Shown: in pieces, positions 42,314 to 51,940 of the stretch
Position numbering within the stretch: position 1 is the first letter of the stretch
Layout: each line of letters begins with the position of its first letter
DNA from: Comamonas piscis
GTDB taxonomy: Bacteria; Pseudomonadota; Gammaproteobacteria; Burkholderiales; Burkholderiaceae_C
Reading direction: 5' to 3'
DNA length: 64,000 nucleotides
Assembly (NCBI RefSeq): GCF_014109725.1
Contig: NZ_CP058554.1
Location: forward strand, 4,092,001-4,156,000
Notes under the pieces: generated by a model
The model's input: the letters and a program-made list of their open reading frames with translations, nothing else
What the model was told of the DNA's origin: nothing
Databases searched by the model: none
Translations under genes and position numbers: made by a program

Positions 42314-43102
42314 TCAGAACGCGGGAACCACGGCGCCCTTGTACTTTTCCAGGATGAATTTCTTCACATCGTCGCCATGCAGCGCGCGGGTCAGCTTGGC
42401 AATCGCCTCGTCATTGGCGCGGTCAGCACGGGCGGCAATGATGTTGGTGTAGGGCGAATCCGCACCTTCGATGAACAGCGCATCCTTGGTCGGGTTGAGC
42501 TTGGCTTCGATCGCGTAGTTGGTGTTGATCAGCGCCAGATCCACATCACCGAGCGCGCGGGGCAGCAGGGGAGCTTCGAGTTCCTTGAACTTCAGCTTCT
42601 TGGGGTTCTTGGCGATATCCAGCGGGGTGGAGGTCAGCTTGGCGCTGTCCTTGAGCTCAATCAGGCCATGCTTTTGCAGCAGCAGCAAGGCGCGGCCGCC
42701 GTTGGAAGGGTCATTGGGGATAGCCACGGTGGCGCCGTCCTTCAAGTCCTTGATATTCTTGATCTTGCTGGAGTAAGCACCAAAGGGCTCCACATGCACC
42801 TTGCCATTGGGCACTTGCACCAGGGAGCTCTTGCGGTCCTTGTTGTAGCTGTCCAGGTAGGGCTGGTGCTGGAAGAAGTTGGCATCGAGCTGCTTGTCTT
42901 CCACTGCCGCATTGGGCTGGATGTAGTCGCTGAATTCGCGCACTTGCAGATCCACGCCTTCGGCCTTCAGCTTGGGCTTGATGAAATTCAGAATCTCGGC
43001 ATGTGGCACCGGCGAGGCCGCCACTTTCAGCACTACATCAGCAGCGTGGGCAGACACGGCCAGGGCCGCGATGGCAAGAACGGAAAGCGTTTTTTTGAAC
43101 AT
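42314..43102 (-). CDS. metQ: MetQ/NlpA-family substrate-binding protein
   Basis: A 262-aa periplasmic binding protein: signal peptide to residue 20 (LAIAALAVSAHA), then VVLKVAASPVPHAEILNF, YIQPNAAVEDKQLDANFFQH, TVAIPNDPSNGGRALLLLQK and LALINTNYA, all typical of the D-methionine-binding MetQ family. Unlike classic MetQ it has no lipobox Cys at the cleavage site, so it is probably soluble. No metN or metI is adjacent, so it must work with a transporter encoded elsewhere. Ligand by family only. Confidence 0.88.
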   Translation of the reverse strand: MFKKTLSVLAIAALAVSAHAADVVLKVAASPVPHAEILNFIKPKLKAEGVDLQVREFSDYIQPNAAVEDKQLDANFFQHQPYLDSYNKDRKSSLVQVPNGKVHVEPFGAYSSKIKNIKDLKDGATVAIPNDPSNGGRALLLLQKHGLIELKDSAKLTSTPLDIAKNPKKLKFKELEAPLLPRALGDVDLALINTNYAIEAKLNPTKDALFIEGADSPYTNIIAARADRANDEAIAKLTRALHGDDVKKFILEKYKGAVVPAF

Positions 43103-43300
43103 GGTTTTTGTAACAAATGAGAAAGACCAGCCCGGGCAACACAGCTATTTTGTCTTGGTGGGACTGAACCAAGATGGTGCAAGTTTAGCCGTCTTCGGTA
43201 TATCGATCAAAGAATATAAAGAGATTTAGTTATAAAGAAATTGATCTTTATACGGTATCGCGACAGTCAGTGGCTGGCGCTGGCGCGCTATGCTTTGCCC

Positions 43301-43555
43301 ATGTCCACCCCATTTGACCCCGAGCAGCTGCTGCGCCTGCTCACCACCCCCATGCCCTTTGGCAAACACCAGGGCCGGGCGATTGCCGATCTGCCCGGCA
43401 ACTACCTGAATTGGTTTGCCCGCGAAGGCTTCCCCAAAGGCGATCTCGGCCGGCTGCTGGCGCTGATGCACGAGATCGACCACAACGGCCTGGGCGAACT
43501 GCTGCAGCCTTTGCGGGCCAGCCTGGGCTCTGCATCCCTGCCCCCACGCCGATAA
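43301..43555 (+). CDS. DUF3820 family protein
   Basis: An 84-aa protein, MSTPFDPEQLLRLLTTPMPF, with the family signature GKHQGRAIADLPGNYLNWFA and a helical end. I choose this ATG because the upstream in-frame segment is not conserved and overlaps the promoter region shared with the metQ-like gene. Function unknown; some relatives are annotated as quorum-sensing-regulated factors, which I would not transfer here. Confidence 0.85.
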   Translation: MSTPFDPEQLLRLLTTPMPFGKHQGRAIADLPGNYLNWFAREGFPKGDLGRLLALMHEIDHNGLGELLQPLRASLGSASLPPRR

Positions 43556-43588
43556 AAAAACCCGCAGCGCGGCAAGCCGTTGCGGGTG
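43556..43588 (-). terminator. Terminator of the Ala-rich exported protein gene
   Basis: Stem CCCGCA/TGCGGG with additional inner pairing; on the minus strand it is followed by seven Ts. It stands about 50 bases after the Ala-rich protein stop and directly after the DUF3820 stop. Confidence 0.8.
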
Positions 43589-43634
43589 GAGGTTGCAGGG
43601 CCAGCGCTTGTGCAGCGCGGGCCTTGGCAGTTTT

Positions 43635-44087
43635 TTAGTTGGTGGCAGCGCGTGCAGCTGCGGCCTTGGCCTTGGCGTCATCCGCCTGCTTTTGCAGTGC
43701 AGCGGCTTCGGTTTCTGCCTTCTTGGCTTCGGCTTCCTTGGCAGCAGCCTCTTCCTTGGACTTGTCACCGCCCATGGCGCCCGCCATGGCGCTACCGGCC
43801 ATGGTGCCAGCGACGGCGCCGACAGCTGCAGCACCCATGGTGCCCATCATGCCGGAGCCGCCCGCGGCCGGTGCCGCAGCGGCAGGAGCTGCTGCGGCCG
43901 GAGCTGCCGCAGGTGCAGCGGCGGCTGGCGTAGCAGGCTTGGCTGCTGGTGCAGGCGCTGCCTTTTGCGTAGCTGCAGGGCGCTTGACACCGCCACCCAT
44001 GCGCTTGGCGTGGGCCAGGCCTGGCAGAACCAGACCGGCGATGGTCAAAGCGAGAACGGATGCAGAGGTGCGAAAAGAGGGGTTCAC
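43635..44087 (-). CDS. Ala/Pro-rich exported protein with glycine-zipper and coiled coil
   Basis: About 150 aa from a GTG start (GGAAAT upstream); longer ATG starts are possible but place the signal peptide too far in. Signal peptide: SVLALTIAGLVLPGLAHA, then KRMGGGVKRPA. A long Ala/Pro linker is followed by a glycine-zipper-like hydrophobic stretch (GAAAVGAVAGTMAGSAMAGA) and a C-terminal Lys/Glu/Ala coiled coil. A related composition is common in envelope proteins (Tim44-associated or TolA-like linkers), but I cannot assign a family. Confidence 0.75.
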   Translation of the reverse strand: MNPSFRTSASVLALTIAGLVLPGLAHAKRMGGGVKRPAATQKAAPAPAAKPATPAAAAPAAAPAAAAPAAAAPAAGGSGMMGTMGAAAVGAVAGTMAGSAMAGAMGGDKSKEEAAAKEAEAKKAETEAAALQKQADDAKAKAAAARAATN

Positions 44088-44316
44088 AACGAATTTCCAG
44101 ATAAAAGGCCAGGGCTGCAGGCGTGGTGCCTGCGTGCCTACCATGGGTACATGAGGGGAAGCGCAGCAAATTCAAGTGCTTGGAAGCACCGCTTGCAGCG
44201 GTATGGCTCGGCTTTGGTTATTCGTTATGCGTAGCGCGCAGCTACAAATATTGTAGAGCAAGCGCCTGGCCTGGCCACAGTTACAAGACCTTGGTCACCG
44301 TCAGCGATCACAGAGG

Positions 44317-44964
44317 TCATGCGGCGCCTATGCTGTCCAGGCCGCTGTACACCCACCAGGCCAGCGCCAGCATCATCACGCCGGTAAAGCCATCCATCAC
44401 GCGCCAGGCCTGGGGCTTGGCAAACAGGGTTTGCAGGCGCCGACCGGCGCTCGCCAGCATCACAAACCAGGCCAGGCTGGCGCAGGCAGCGCCCAGCACA
44501 AAGATCCATTTCAGGCTGCCATCCTGGCGCGCACCGATTGAGCCGACCAGTACCACGGTATCCAGGTAGACGTGGGGGTTGAACAAGGTGATGACGACCA
44601 GTGCACCCAGCACACGCCACAAACCCCGCTGCGCTGCATTGGAAGGTGCTGCAGTGCCGTCCGCAGCCGGTGCAGCGCCAGCGGGCATGGCCGCACGCCA
44701 CAGCGCCATCAAGCCATAGGCGAGCAAAAACAGCGCGCCGCCCAAGGTCAGGTAGTAGGCCAAGGTGGGCGAGTCGCCCAGCACCTGGGCCATTCCGGCC
44801 ACGCCAATACCAATCAGCAGGGCATCGCTGACGACGCACCAGGCCACGCAGGCGCGCACATGCTCGCCGCTCACCGCTTGGCGCAGCACATACAGGTTCT
44901 GCGCGCCGATCGAGACGATCAAAGAAAGGCAGACGGTAAATCCGGCCAGCCAGGTAGAAGTCAT
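44317..44964 (-). CDS. argO: LysE/ArgO-family arginine/lysine exporter
   Basis: A 215-aa inner-membrane exporter with six hydrophobic segments. Family motifs: LSLIVSIGAQNLYVLRQAVS near the N-terminus and TLFNPHVYLDTVVLVGSIGA with the conserved NPxxYLD. The start MTSTWLAGF gives the usual short N-terminus; ATGs 5 or 20 codons upstream are possible. It is divergent from an ArgP-type regulator with an 85-base gap, the standard argO-argP arrangement, so export is likely induced by arginine or blocked by lysine. Confidence 0.92.
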   Translation of the reverse strand: MTSTWLAGFTVCLSLIVSIGAQNLYVLRQAVSGEHVRACVAWCVVSDALLIGIGVAGMAQVLGDSPTLAYYLTLGGALFLLAYGLMALWRAAMPAGAAPAADGTAAPSNAAQRGLWRVLGALVVITLFNPHVYLDTVVLVGSIGARQDGSLKWIFVLGAACASLAWFVMLASAGRRLQTLFAKPQAWRVMDGFTGVMMLALAWWVYSGLDSIGAA

Positions 44965-45049
44965 GCTTGTAGTCCACATGGCGGCTATTGTGCGGCGCAC
45001 CAATAAATAAGTAAAATTAAACAATCTTAGTCAAATGAAGCAAAACTAA

Positions 45050-45952
45050 ATGCTCGACTACCTGGGACTGGCCGCACTGGCGGCGGTGGTGCGCGAAGGC
45101 AGCTTTGAACGCGCCGCCAAAAAACTCCATGTCACGCCGTCTGCCGTGTCACAGCGCATCAAGCAGCTGGAGGAGCGCACTGGCCAGGTGCTGGTGCAGC
45201 GCGGCAACCCCTGCACGGGCACCGAGGCCGGCCAGCGCCTCTGCCTGCATCTGGAGCAGGTGGCCTTGCTGGAAAACGCCCTGCGCCGCAGCAACCCTGA
45301 TCTGCTGCCCGATGCGCCGGTCGCCCCCACGATCAAGCTGGCGGTGAATGCCGATTCGCTCTCTACCTGGTTCATGGATGCGATGGCTGAGTTCACCGCC
45401 AGCGGCAATGAGCTGCTGGACCTGCGGGTGGACGACCAGGACCACACCGCCCAGGCGTTGCGCGAAGGCGCGGTACTGGGCGCCGTGACAGGCACCAGTG
45501 GTCAGATCCCCGGCTGCAACAGCTGGCCGCTGGGGACGATGCGCTATGTGGCTGCGGCCAGCCCCGGCTTTATGGCGCGCTATTTTGCACAGGGTGTGAG
45601 CACCCAAACCCTCGCCCAAGCGCCCATCATGACCTTTGACCGCAAGGACCGGCTGCAGGATCAGTGGATGCAGGCCCAGGGCCTCGCCTCGCGGGGCAGC
45701 GGCCCCCGGCATTTTTTGCCATCCAACCAAGGCTATGTGCGCGCCTGCGAGATCGGTATGGGCTGGGGCATGCACCCCTCGGTGCTGATTGCCGAACAGC
45801 TGGCGCGCGGAATCCTGGTGCCCTTGGTGCCCGATACCCCGTTGGATGTGCCGCTCTTCTGGGCCTTGCCGCGCAGCGCGCAGACCAGCCTCGCCAGGCT
45901 CACCGACTGCGTGATGCGCGCCGCCGGCCGGGTGCTCACACCCGCCGCCTGA
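45050..45952 (+). CDS. argP: ArgP/IciA-type LysR regulator
   Basis: A 300-aa LysR protein: LAALAAVVREGSFERAAKKL, HVTPSAVSQRIKQLEERTGQ, then TIKLAVNADSLSTWFMDAM, the ArgP-type start of the effector domain. It is divergent from argO and is its expected activator. Confidence 0.92.
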   Translation: MLDYLGLAALAAVVREGSFERAAKKLHVTPSAVSQRIKQLEERTGQVLVQRGNPCTGTEAGQRLCLHLEQVALLENALRRSNPDLLPDAPVAPTIKLAVNADSLSTWFMDAMAEFTASGNELLDLRVDDQDHTAQALREGAVLGAVTGTSGQIPGCNSWPLGTMRYVAAASPGFMARYFAQGVSTQTLAQAPIMTFDRKDRLQDQWMQAQGLASRGSGPRHFLPSNQGYVRACEIGMGWGMHPSVLIAEQLARGILVPLVPDTPLDVPLFWALPRSAQTSLARLTDCVMRAAGRVLTPAA

Positions 45953-46058
45953 GTTTCTTCAAACTGTCAGCCCAGCGCAGGCCACTGCACCTATGATGCG
46001 GGAGGGCATAGCAGCCGCAGAGGGAGGCATTCATGGTTTTCATTAGAAAGAACGCAGC

Positions 46059-47045
46059 ATGATTGAGGTGCAGGATCTCATCGTCGACTACCCCGGCCAC
46101 CGCGCGCTGCATGGCGTCAGCCTGCAGATCGAGGCGGGCACCGTCACCGCCTTGGTGGGGCCCAACGGGGCGGGCAAATCCACTCTGCTGCGCTGTATCA
46201 CCGGGCTCGAATCCCCGCTGAGCGGAAGCACCCGGGTAGCGGGCATCGATGTACAGCAGGAGCCCCGCCGCGCCCACGAGCGAATGGGCTATCTGTCCGA
46301 TTTCTTCGGGCTCTACGAAACGCTGAGCGTGGCGCAATGCCTGCAATATGCGGCCGAGAGCCAGGGCCTGAGCCGCAAAGCCGCCACCTCACGCGTGCAT
46401 GCGGTGGCCGAGCAGCTGGCGCTGACCGCCAAGCTGGGCAATGCGACGCGCAACCTCTCGCGCGGCCAGCGTCAGCGGGTCGCCATTGGCCAGGCCATCA
46501 TCCACGAGCCGCAGGTGCTGCTGCTTGATGAGCCGGCCAGCGGGCTCGACCCCGAGGCGCGCAGCAGCCTCTCCACGCTTTTCCGCCAGCTGCAGGCCCA
46601 GGGCATGACCCTGGTCGTCTCCAGCCACATCCTGAGCGAGCTCGATGAGTACTGCAGCCATATCCTGTCGATCCGCGAGGGCCGCATCACCAGCCATGGC
46701 CCCTTGAAGGGCGTCGTGGGTGCCGCTGGCGCGGCCGCGCTGCCGTCCGAGCTGGTGATGCAGGTGGAGCTGGCCGCGCCGCTGGCCCAGCCCGATGCAG
46801 CGCTGGCCGGCTACCGCCTGGTCGACATGCGTGCCGGCCGGGAGGGCAGCGCCAACCACATTCTGTGGATTGGCATGCCCGCGCATGACAACAGCGCCCG
46901 GGTGCAGCTGCTGCAGCAACTGGTGGCCCATGGCGCGCAGGTGCTGGGCTACCAAGAGGCACGCACCAGCCTGCAAGAGCGCTACCAGCAAAGCCTGGAA
47001 GCACCCGTCGATCCCCAAGCGCTGTTTGCCGAGGAGTGGCCATGA
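46059..47045 (+). CDS. ABC exporter ATP-binding subunit
   Basis: A 328-aa ATPase. Walker A GPNGAGKST at 34-42, signature NLSRGQRQRV, Walker B VLLLDEPASGLD, and switch His in VSSHILSEL. The last ~100 residues form an accessory domain typical of ABC-2 type exporters. Its stop overlaps the permease start (ATGA). Substrate unknown. Confidence 0.9.
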   Translation: MIEVQDLIVDYPGHRALHGVSLQIEAGTVTALVGPNGAGKSTLLRCITGLESPLSGSTRVAGIDVQQEPRRAHERMGYLSDFFGLYETLSVAQCLQYAAESQGLSRKAATSRVHAVAEQLALTAKLGNATRNLSRGQRQRVAIGQAIIHEPQVLLLDEPASGLDPEARSSLSTLFRQLQAQGMTLVVSSHILSELDEYCSHILSIREGRITSHGPLKGVVGAAGAAALPSELVMQVELAAPLAQPDAALAGYRLVDMRAGREGSANHILWIGMPAHDNSARVQLLQQLVAHGAQVLGYQEARTSLQERYQQSLEAPVDPQALFAEEWP

Positions 47046-48409
47046 ATCCGGAATTTCGCCGACAGCTCAGTCTGGAGCTGAGCCCTGCGCGCCTGGTGCT
47101 GATGCCCGCCATCTTGTTGATGCTGGCCATCTGCGTCTTCGTGATCGAGGGCAAGGAGCCGCTGGTCTACATCCACAAAGGCGCCCTCACCCTGGCCGCC
47201 CTGCTCTCGGCCTGCGTGGGCACCTTCACCGCGCTGTCCAGCATCAACGATGAGCTGAGCGAGCGCACTTGGGACCAGCAGCGCATGAGCGCCATGGGCC
47301 CCTGGCGCATGGCCTGGGGCAAGCTGCTGGGCGGCCCCAGCTATGCCTGGTATGGCGCGCTGCTCTGTGCTGCCGCAGCCTTGCTCTGCGGCTTCTGGCT
47401 GGGCGAGACGGCCGATACCGTGCTGGCCTTGTTCTTGACCATTGTCGGCGCCGCTGCGCTGCACAGCGCGATGATGGCCAGCCGCCTCTACAGCATGGAC
47501 CCCAACAAGCCGGCGACCAGCCGCAGCATCTGGGTGCTGGTGGTGCTGGTGTTCTTGCTGCTGCAACTGGTCAGCGGCCTGGTGGTCGGCCTGGGTGATC
47601 TGCTGGGCGGCGAGCACGGCGGCGCCTGGTGGGGCCTGCCGTTGAATTCGGGCAGCTTGCTGTTGGTCTTTGCGGTGGCCAGCCTGCTGCTGGGCCTGCT
47701 GGCACTGTGGCGGGCCATGTCGATGCAGCTGTCGGTGCCCACCACGCCCTGGGCCTGGGCGCTGGGCAATGTGGCCTGCTGCCTGCTGCTGGTGGGCCTG
47801 GTGCCCAGCGGCACCGGCCGCGCGCTGACGGCCATGCTGCTGCTGGCCCTCGCTACCTACTACGCCGCCGCACTGGAGAACCAGGTCGCCCAGCGCTGGC
47901 GCACCTTGATCTACAGCGCGCAGCACGGTCAGTGGCGGCGCTTTTGGCAGAACATGCCGCTGTGGCCCGTCAGCTGGTGCCTGGCGTTTGCGATCTTGCT
48001 GCCCGCCTATTTGCTGTGGAATGCCGATCCGCTGTCCAACCGCGGCCAACTGGGCCCGCTGGCCTACATGGTGCTGCTGCATGTGCTGCGCGACTGCGGC
48101 ATCTACCTGGTGTTCTCGCTGCGCAAAAGCAACCGCTCGCCGCTGGGCATGACCTTGCTGGTGGTGTTTGTGCTGAGCGCCCTCTTGCCGGCCATGTTCT
48201 GGTCGCTGGGCCTCGCGCCACTGTTCGAGCCGCTGTTTGGTGCCTTTGATGCGCGCCTGTCAGCCAACTTCCAGCGAGCGCCGGCCTTGGGCTGGCTGGC
48301 TTGGGTGGGCATGGCCGCGCAGCTGGCGGTGCTGGCCGTGGCGCTGGTGTGGCGCTTCAAGGCCATCACGCCGCGCACGGGCGGCAAGGACGATATCTTT
48401 GCGCTGTAG
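47042..48409 (+). CDS. ABC-2 type transporter permease
   Basis: A 455-aa polytopic membrane protein, hydrophobic over nearly its whole length, with a short N-terminal cytoplasmic start MNPEFRRQLSLELSPARL and a periplasmic gap around residues 30-45. It is translationally coupled to the ATPase gene. I do not recognise a specific export system; the DUF2721 gene is convergent after it. Confidence 0.85.
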   Translation: MNPEFRRQLSLELSPARLVLMPAILLMLAICVFVIEGKEPLVYIHKGALTLAALLSACVGTFTALSSINDELSERTWDQQRMSAMGPWRMAWGKLLGGPSYAWYGALLCAAAALLCGFWLGETADTVLALFLTIVGAAALHSAMMASRLYSMDPNKPATSRSIWVLVVLVFLLLQLVSGLVVGLGDLLGGEHGGAWWGLPLNSGSLLLVFAVASLLLGLLALWRAMSMQLSVPTTPWAWALGNVACCLLLVGLVPSGTGRALTAMLLLALATYYAAALENQVAQRWRTLIYSAQHGQWRRFWQNMPLWPVSWCLAFAILLPAYLLWNADPLSNRGQLGPLAYMVLLHVLRDCGIYLVFSLRKSNRSPLGMTLLVVFVLSALLPAMFWSLGLAPLFEPLFGAFDARLSANFQRAPALGWLAWVGMAAQLAVLAVALVWRFKAITPRTGGKDDIFAL

Positions 48410-48426
48410 CCTCGCCGCCAACTGCC

Positions 48427-48999
48427 TCAGACCTGGGGCATGAATCCTTCTTGGCGCCCTGCATCTGCCGCCGTTTTGCGCGGCGGCGCAGCGGCAGGGC
48501 TGGCTGGCATATTGGCTGCCACCTGGCTGGCCACGCTGGCCGGATGGCGCAGCGGGTGAAAGTTCAGCAGCTGGGTCGCCATCATGGTCTCCACCATGAA
48601 GCAGCACAACGCTGACACAAAGCTCACCACCCCCATGCCAAAGCTGAACATCGCTGCCAGCGACCAGCTGTTGGCGTCGATCTCGGTCTTGGTGGTCTGG
48701 CCGATAAACAGCAAGATGATGGTCAGCGCAATCAAGGCACCACACAAGGTCAGCAAGCCAATGCAGAGGTTGGCCAGGCGACCGCGCCGGCGCAGAAAGT
48801 TCAGCTCCAGCAAGGAGCGCTGCACATACTCCTCGTCCTTGGAGGCCATCATGCGGTCCTCCAGCACCCGGCCCCGGTCGATGATTCGTGCCAGCCGGCC
48901 GGCAACGGCGCCGATCATGCCTGCCACCCCGGTGAGAAAGAAAACCGGAGCCACAGCTAGCTGGATGCTGTGGGTGATGTTGCTGACGTCGATGGACAT
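48427..48999 (-). CDS. DUF2721 family membrane protein
   Basis: A 190-aa protein beginning MSIDVSNITHSIQLAVAPVF, with three hydrophobic segments (FLTGVAGMIGAVAG; LCIGLLTLCGALIALTIILL; MFSFGMGVVSFVSALCCFMV) and the family loop RLARIIDRGRVLEDR. The C-terminal tail is Ala/Pro-rich. Function unknown. It is preceded by 172 bases without genes before slyX. Confidence 0.85.
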   Translation of the reverse strand: MSIDVSNITHSIQLAVAPVFFLTGVAGMIGAVAGRLARIIDRGRVLEDRMMASKDEEYVQRSLLELNFLRRRGRLANLCIGLLTLCGALIALTIILLFIGQTTKTEIDANSWSLAAMFSFGMGVVSFVSALCCFMVETMMATQLLNFHPLRHPASVASQVAANMPASPAAAPPRKTAADAGRQEGFMPQV

Positions 49000-49171
49000 G
49001 GTGTTAGGGCAGAGATGGTTGACAAACTGCGCTGCAGCACAGGCCTTGTGCAGGCTGCGGCGCCTGCAATGAACACTGCAAAATTCAAGCCAACATTCTC
49101 GCACCAAATAGGTGCAAACCCTAATACCTTTTCTGCCCTGTTTCTGGGCTGATTTGCAGCAAATTGTGTTC

Positions 49172-49387
49172 TCAGTAGTGCGGCGGGAGTTCGTCGCGTG
49201 CACCTGACGCAACACTGCCTGCTTCGGGCATGCGCTGCTGCAGGTCTTTGACGACATGCATCAGGCGGTCGATCTGCTGCTGTTGCTTGTAGATGGTCAG
49301 GTTCAGCTCTTCGAGCAGGTCATCGGCATAGGCGGCCTTGATCTCCAAGGCTTCAAGGCGCTGCTGCAGGGGTTCGAGGGTGGACAT
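49172..49387 (-). CDS. slyX: SlyX family protein
   Basis: A 71-aa coiled-coil protein: LQQRLEALEIKAAYADDLLE then LNLTIYKQQQQIDRL and a C-terminal PPHY, the hallmark of SlyX. Start by similarity to the family. Function is not established in any organism I know of. Confidence 0.92.
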   Translation of the reverse strand: MSTLEPLQQRLEALEIKAAYADDLLEELNLTIYKQQQQIDRLMHVVKDLQQRMPEAGSVASGARDELPPHY

Positions 49388-49480
49388 GGCGGATCCTGGC
49401 AAAAAAAGGGGCGGGAGAGACAAAGAATAACGCCGGCATGTGACAGCGCACATGCCGGCGTTGGGAGCTAACAATCGGGT

Positions 49481-50677
49481 TTACAGCGCCTTGGCCAGGC
49501 GGGCAATGCCCTCTTCGATGCGGGCAATATCGGCCGTGGCAAAGGACAGGCGCAGGGTCGAGGTGTCCGGGTTCTGCGCAAAGAACGGGGTACCGGGCAC
49601 AAAGGCCACGCCCTGCTCGATGGCGCGCTTGGCCAGCGCGTTGCCATCCGTCTCCTGGCCACGGGCGCCCGTCAGCTGCACCCAGATGAACATGCCACCC
49701 GCTGGCTGCACAAAACGCACCGCATCGCCCAACTGGCTGCGCAGGCCGTCGCCCATGGCCTTGCTGCGCGCCGCATAGGTGGTGCGCACGCGGTCCAGGG
49801 TGGCGGGCATGCGGCCGGCCTTCAGGTACTGGGCCGCGGTGGCCTGGCTGAAGGTGCTGGTATGCGCATCGCTGAACTGCTTGCACATGACGCAGCGGGA
49901 CAGCAGCTCGGCCGGCGCAATCAGCCAGCCCAGGCGCAGGCCGGGGCTGAGCACCTTGCTCATGCTGCCGCAGTGCGCCAGGTAGTCACGGCTGCCGGGC
50001 ACGCTGTCCGACAGCGCCAGCATGCTGGGGGGTGGCGGCACATCAAAGTACAGGTCGCCATAGGGGTCATCCTCGACGACCAGGGTATGGTGGCGCACGG
50101 CCATGTCCAGAATCTGGCGGCGGCGCTCCAGGTTCAGCAGCACGCCGCTGGGGTTGCCAAAGGTGGGAATCAGGTAGACCAGCTTGGGCTGGTGCTCGGC
50201 AATCAGCTGCTCCAGCGCTTCGGGGATAACGCCGTTCTCATCGGTGGGCGCGCTGATGACTTCGGCGCCGTAGAGACGGAAGCACTGGATGGTGGCCAGA
50301 AAGGTCGGGCCTTCGACGATCACCTTGTCGCCGGGCGAGATCATCGTCTTGCCCAGCAGGTCCAGCGCCTGCTGGCTGCCGGTGGTGACGATCAGCTGCT
50401 CAGGCGCCAGCGACTGCACGCCCTTGGCCGCCATCAGGCCGACGATCTGCTCGCGGAAAGGCTGATAGCCCTCGGTCGCGCCGTACTGCAAGGCGGCGCC
50501 TGGCTCCTCGGTCAGCGCTGCGTTGGCGGCCTCGCGCACCCCTTCCACATCAAACATCGCTGCATCCGGAAAGCCCCCGGCAAAACTGATGATGCCGGGC
50601 TTGCCCAGCAGTTTGAACAGTTCACGGATGGCGGACGTCTCGACATTGTCGAGGCGGGAGGCAAAGCGCAGTGTCAT
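49481..50677 (-). CDS. PLP-dependent class I aminotransferase (2-aminoadipate/MocR-type catalytic fold)
   Basis: A 398-aa aminotransferase: SFAGGFPDAAMF and ALQYGATEGYQPFREQI near the start, GSQQALDLLGK, PTFGNPSG, VVEDDPYGDLYF, and the PLP lysine in GSMSKVLSPGLRLGW. Sequence style is that of the 2-aminoadipate/valine-pyruvate aminotransferase group without the GntR domain. Amino donor not determined. Divergent from the DUF4105 gene. Confidence 0.88.
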   Translation of the reverse strand: MTLRFASRLDNVETSAIRELFKLLGKPGIISFAGGFPDAAMFDVEGVREAANAALTEEPGAALQYGATEGYQPFREQIVGLMAAKGVQSLAPEQLIVTTGSQQALDLLGKTMISPGDKVIVEGPTFLATIQCFRLYGAEVISAPTDENGVIPEALEQLIAEHQPKLVYLIPTFGNPSGVLLNLERRRQILDMAVRHHTLVVEDDPYGDLYFDVPPPPSMLALSDSVPGSRDYLAHCGSMSKVLSPGLRLGWLIAPAELLSRCVMCKQFSDAHTSTFSQATAAQYLKAGRMPATLDRVRTTYAARSKAMGDGLRSQLGDAVRFVQPAGGMFIWVQLTGARGQETDGNALAKRAIEQGVAFVPGTPFFAQNPDTSTLRLSFATADIARIEEGIARLAKAL

Positions 50678-50842
50678 GGAAGGTTCTCTCAAATCAAAAA
50701 AGCGCAGCCAGGTCGCGGTCAACCGGCGGCCCTGGCATTTTGCTACTTTTTACCGGCCCCATGCGTCGCTCTGGCATCGCCAGCGGCCCGCCAAATGCCT
50801 GCGCCTATCGACTATGCTTGCGCCCTAAAGGATTCTTACAAC

Positions 50843-51880
50843 ATGCGCATCGCCGCTTTCTTCATTGTTTTGCTCAAGTTGCTGGCCTCGTTGCTCATGC
50901 TGCTGGGTGTCGTCTGGGCCTGTGGTGCGCTGTGGTTTCAGCTGGCGCAGTCGGTCAAATCGGGCTCGGCCCGGGGCCTGCTGCTGGGGGTGTGGGTGGG
51001 GGTGGGCCTGTACTGCGTCTACCTGCTGTGGCAGCAGCGCGCGGCCAAGGGCCTGTTGATCTACGGGCTGCTGTTGGCGGGCATCCTCGCCTGGTGGGCC
51101 AGCATCCAGCCATCCAACACGCGCCAATGGGCGCCGGATGTGGCCCAGCAGCTGTCGGGCACGGTGCAGGGCGACGTGGTGCAGCTGCACAATGTGCGCA
51201 ATTTTGAATGGCAAACCGCCAGCAAAGCCACGGCCCGCTGGGAAGACCGACGCTATGACCTGGGCCAGCTCGTCTCGGTAGATATGGCCACCTCGTACTG
51301 GATGGGGCCGGCCATTGCCCACACCTTGGTGTCTTTTGGCTTCGACGATGGCAAGGCGCCGCGCCGCTACCTGACCTTTTCGGTAGAGATCCGCAAGGAA
51401 CGCAGCGAGCAGTTCTCGGCCGTGGGCGGCTTCTTCAAGCAGTTCGAGCTCAGCCTGGTGGCCGCTGAAGAGCGCGACATCCTGCGCGTACGCAGCAATA
51501 TGCGCGGGGAAGAGGTCTATCTGTACAGCGTGGCCATGCCGCGCGCTGCCATGCGCTCGCTGTTCATCGCCTATGTAGACAAAGCCAATGCGCTGATCGA
51601 GACGCCGCAGTTTTACCACACGCTGTTTGCCAACTGCACCACCATCGTGTTCGACATGGTGCGCAGCATTGTGCCCGGCCTGCCGATGGACTGGCGCCTG
51701 CTGGCCAGCGGCTACCTGCCCCAGTATGTGGACAGCCTGGGCGCCCTCGCCCGGCCCAACGACTTTGAGGCCATCCAGGCGGCGGCGCATATCAATGCCC
51801 GCGCCAAGGCAGTGCGCCCGGATGCAGATTTCTCATCCGCCATCCGCCAGGGCGTGCCGCAGGCGCCGCTACAGCCCTGA
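50843..51880 (+). CDS. DUF4105 family membrane protein
   Basis: A 345-aa protein with three N-terminal hydrophobic segments (IVLLKLLASLLMLLGVVWA; LLLGVWVGVGLYCVYLLW; LLIYGLLLAGILAWWA) and a C-terminal DUF4105 domain with FHTLFANCTTIVFDMVR-like FYHTLFANCTTIVFDM and IVPGLPMDWRLLASGYLP. The conserved NCTT suggests a catalytic Cys as in papain-like folds, but that is inference. The start MRIAAFFIVLLK is chosen over a long upstream frame antisense to the aminotransferase. Confidence 0.85.
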   Translation: MRIAAFFIVLLKLLASLLMLLGVVWACGALWFQLAQSVKSGSARGLLLGVWVGVGLYCVYLLWQQRAAKGLLIYGLLLAGILAWWASIQPSNTRQWAPDVAQQLSGTVQGDVVQLHNVRNFEWQTASKATARWEDRRYDLGQLVSVDMATSYWMGPAIAHTLVSFGFDDGKAPRRYLTFSVEIRKERSEQFSAVGGFFKQFELSLVAAEERDILRVRSNMRGEEVYLYSVAMPRAAMRSLFIAYVDKANALIETPQFYHTLFANCTTIVFDMVRSIVPGLPMDWRLLASGYLPQYVDSLGALARPNDFEAIQAAAHINARAKAVRPDADFSSAIRQGVPQAPLQP

Positions 51881-51940
51881 TGCAGGGACCCAGGCTCGGA
51901 CCTTGCCAGATAATGGCAGCCGAGCCTGCACAACAACACG

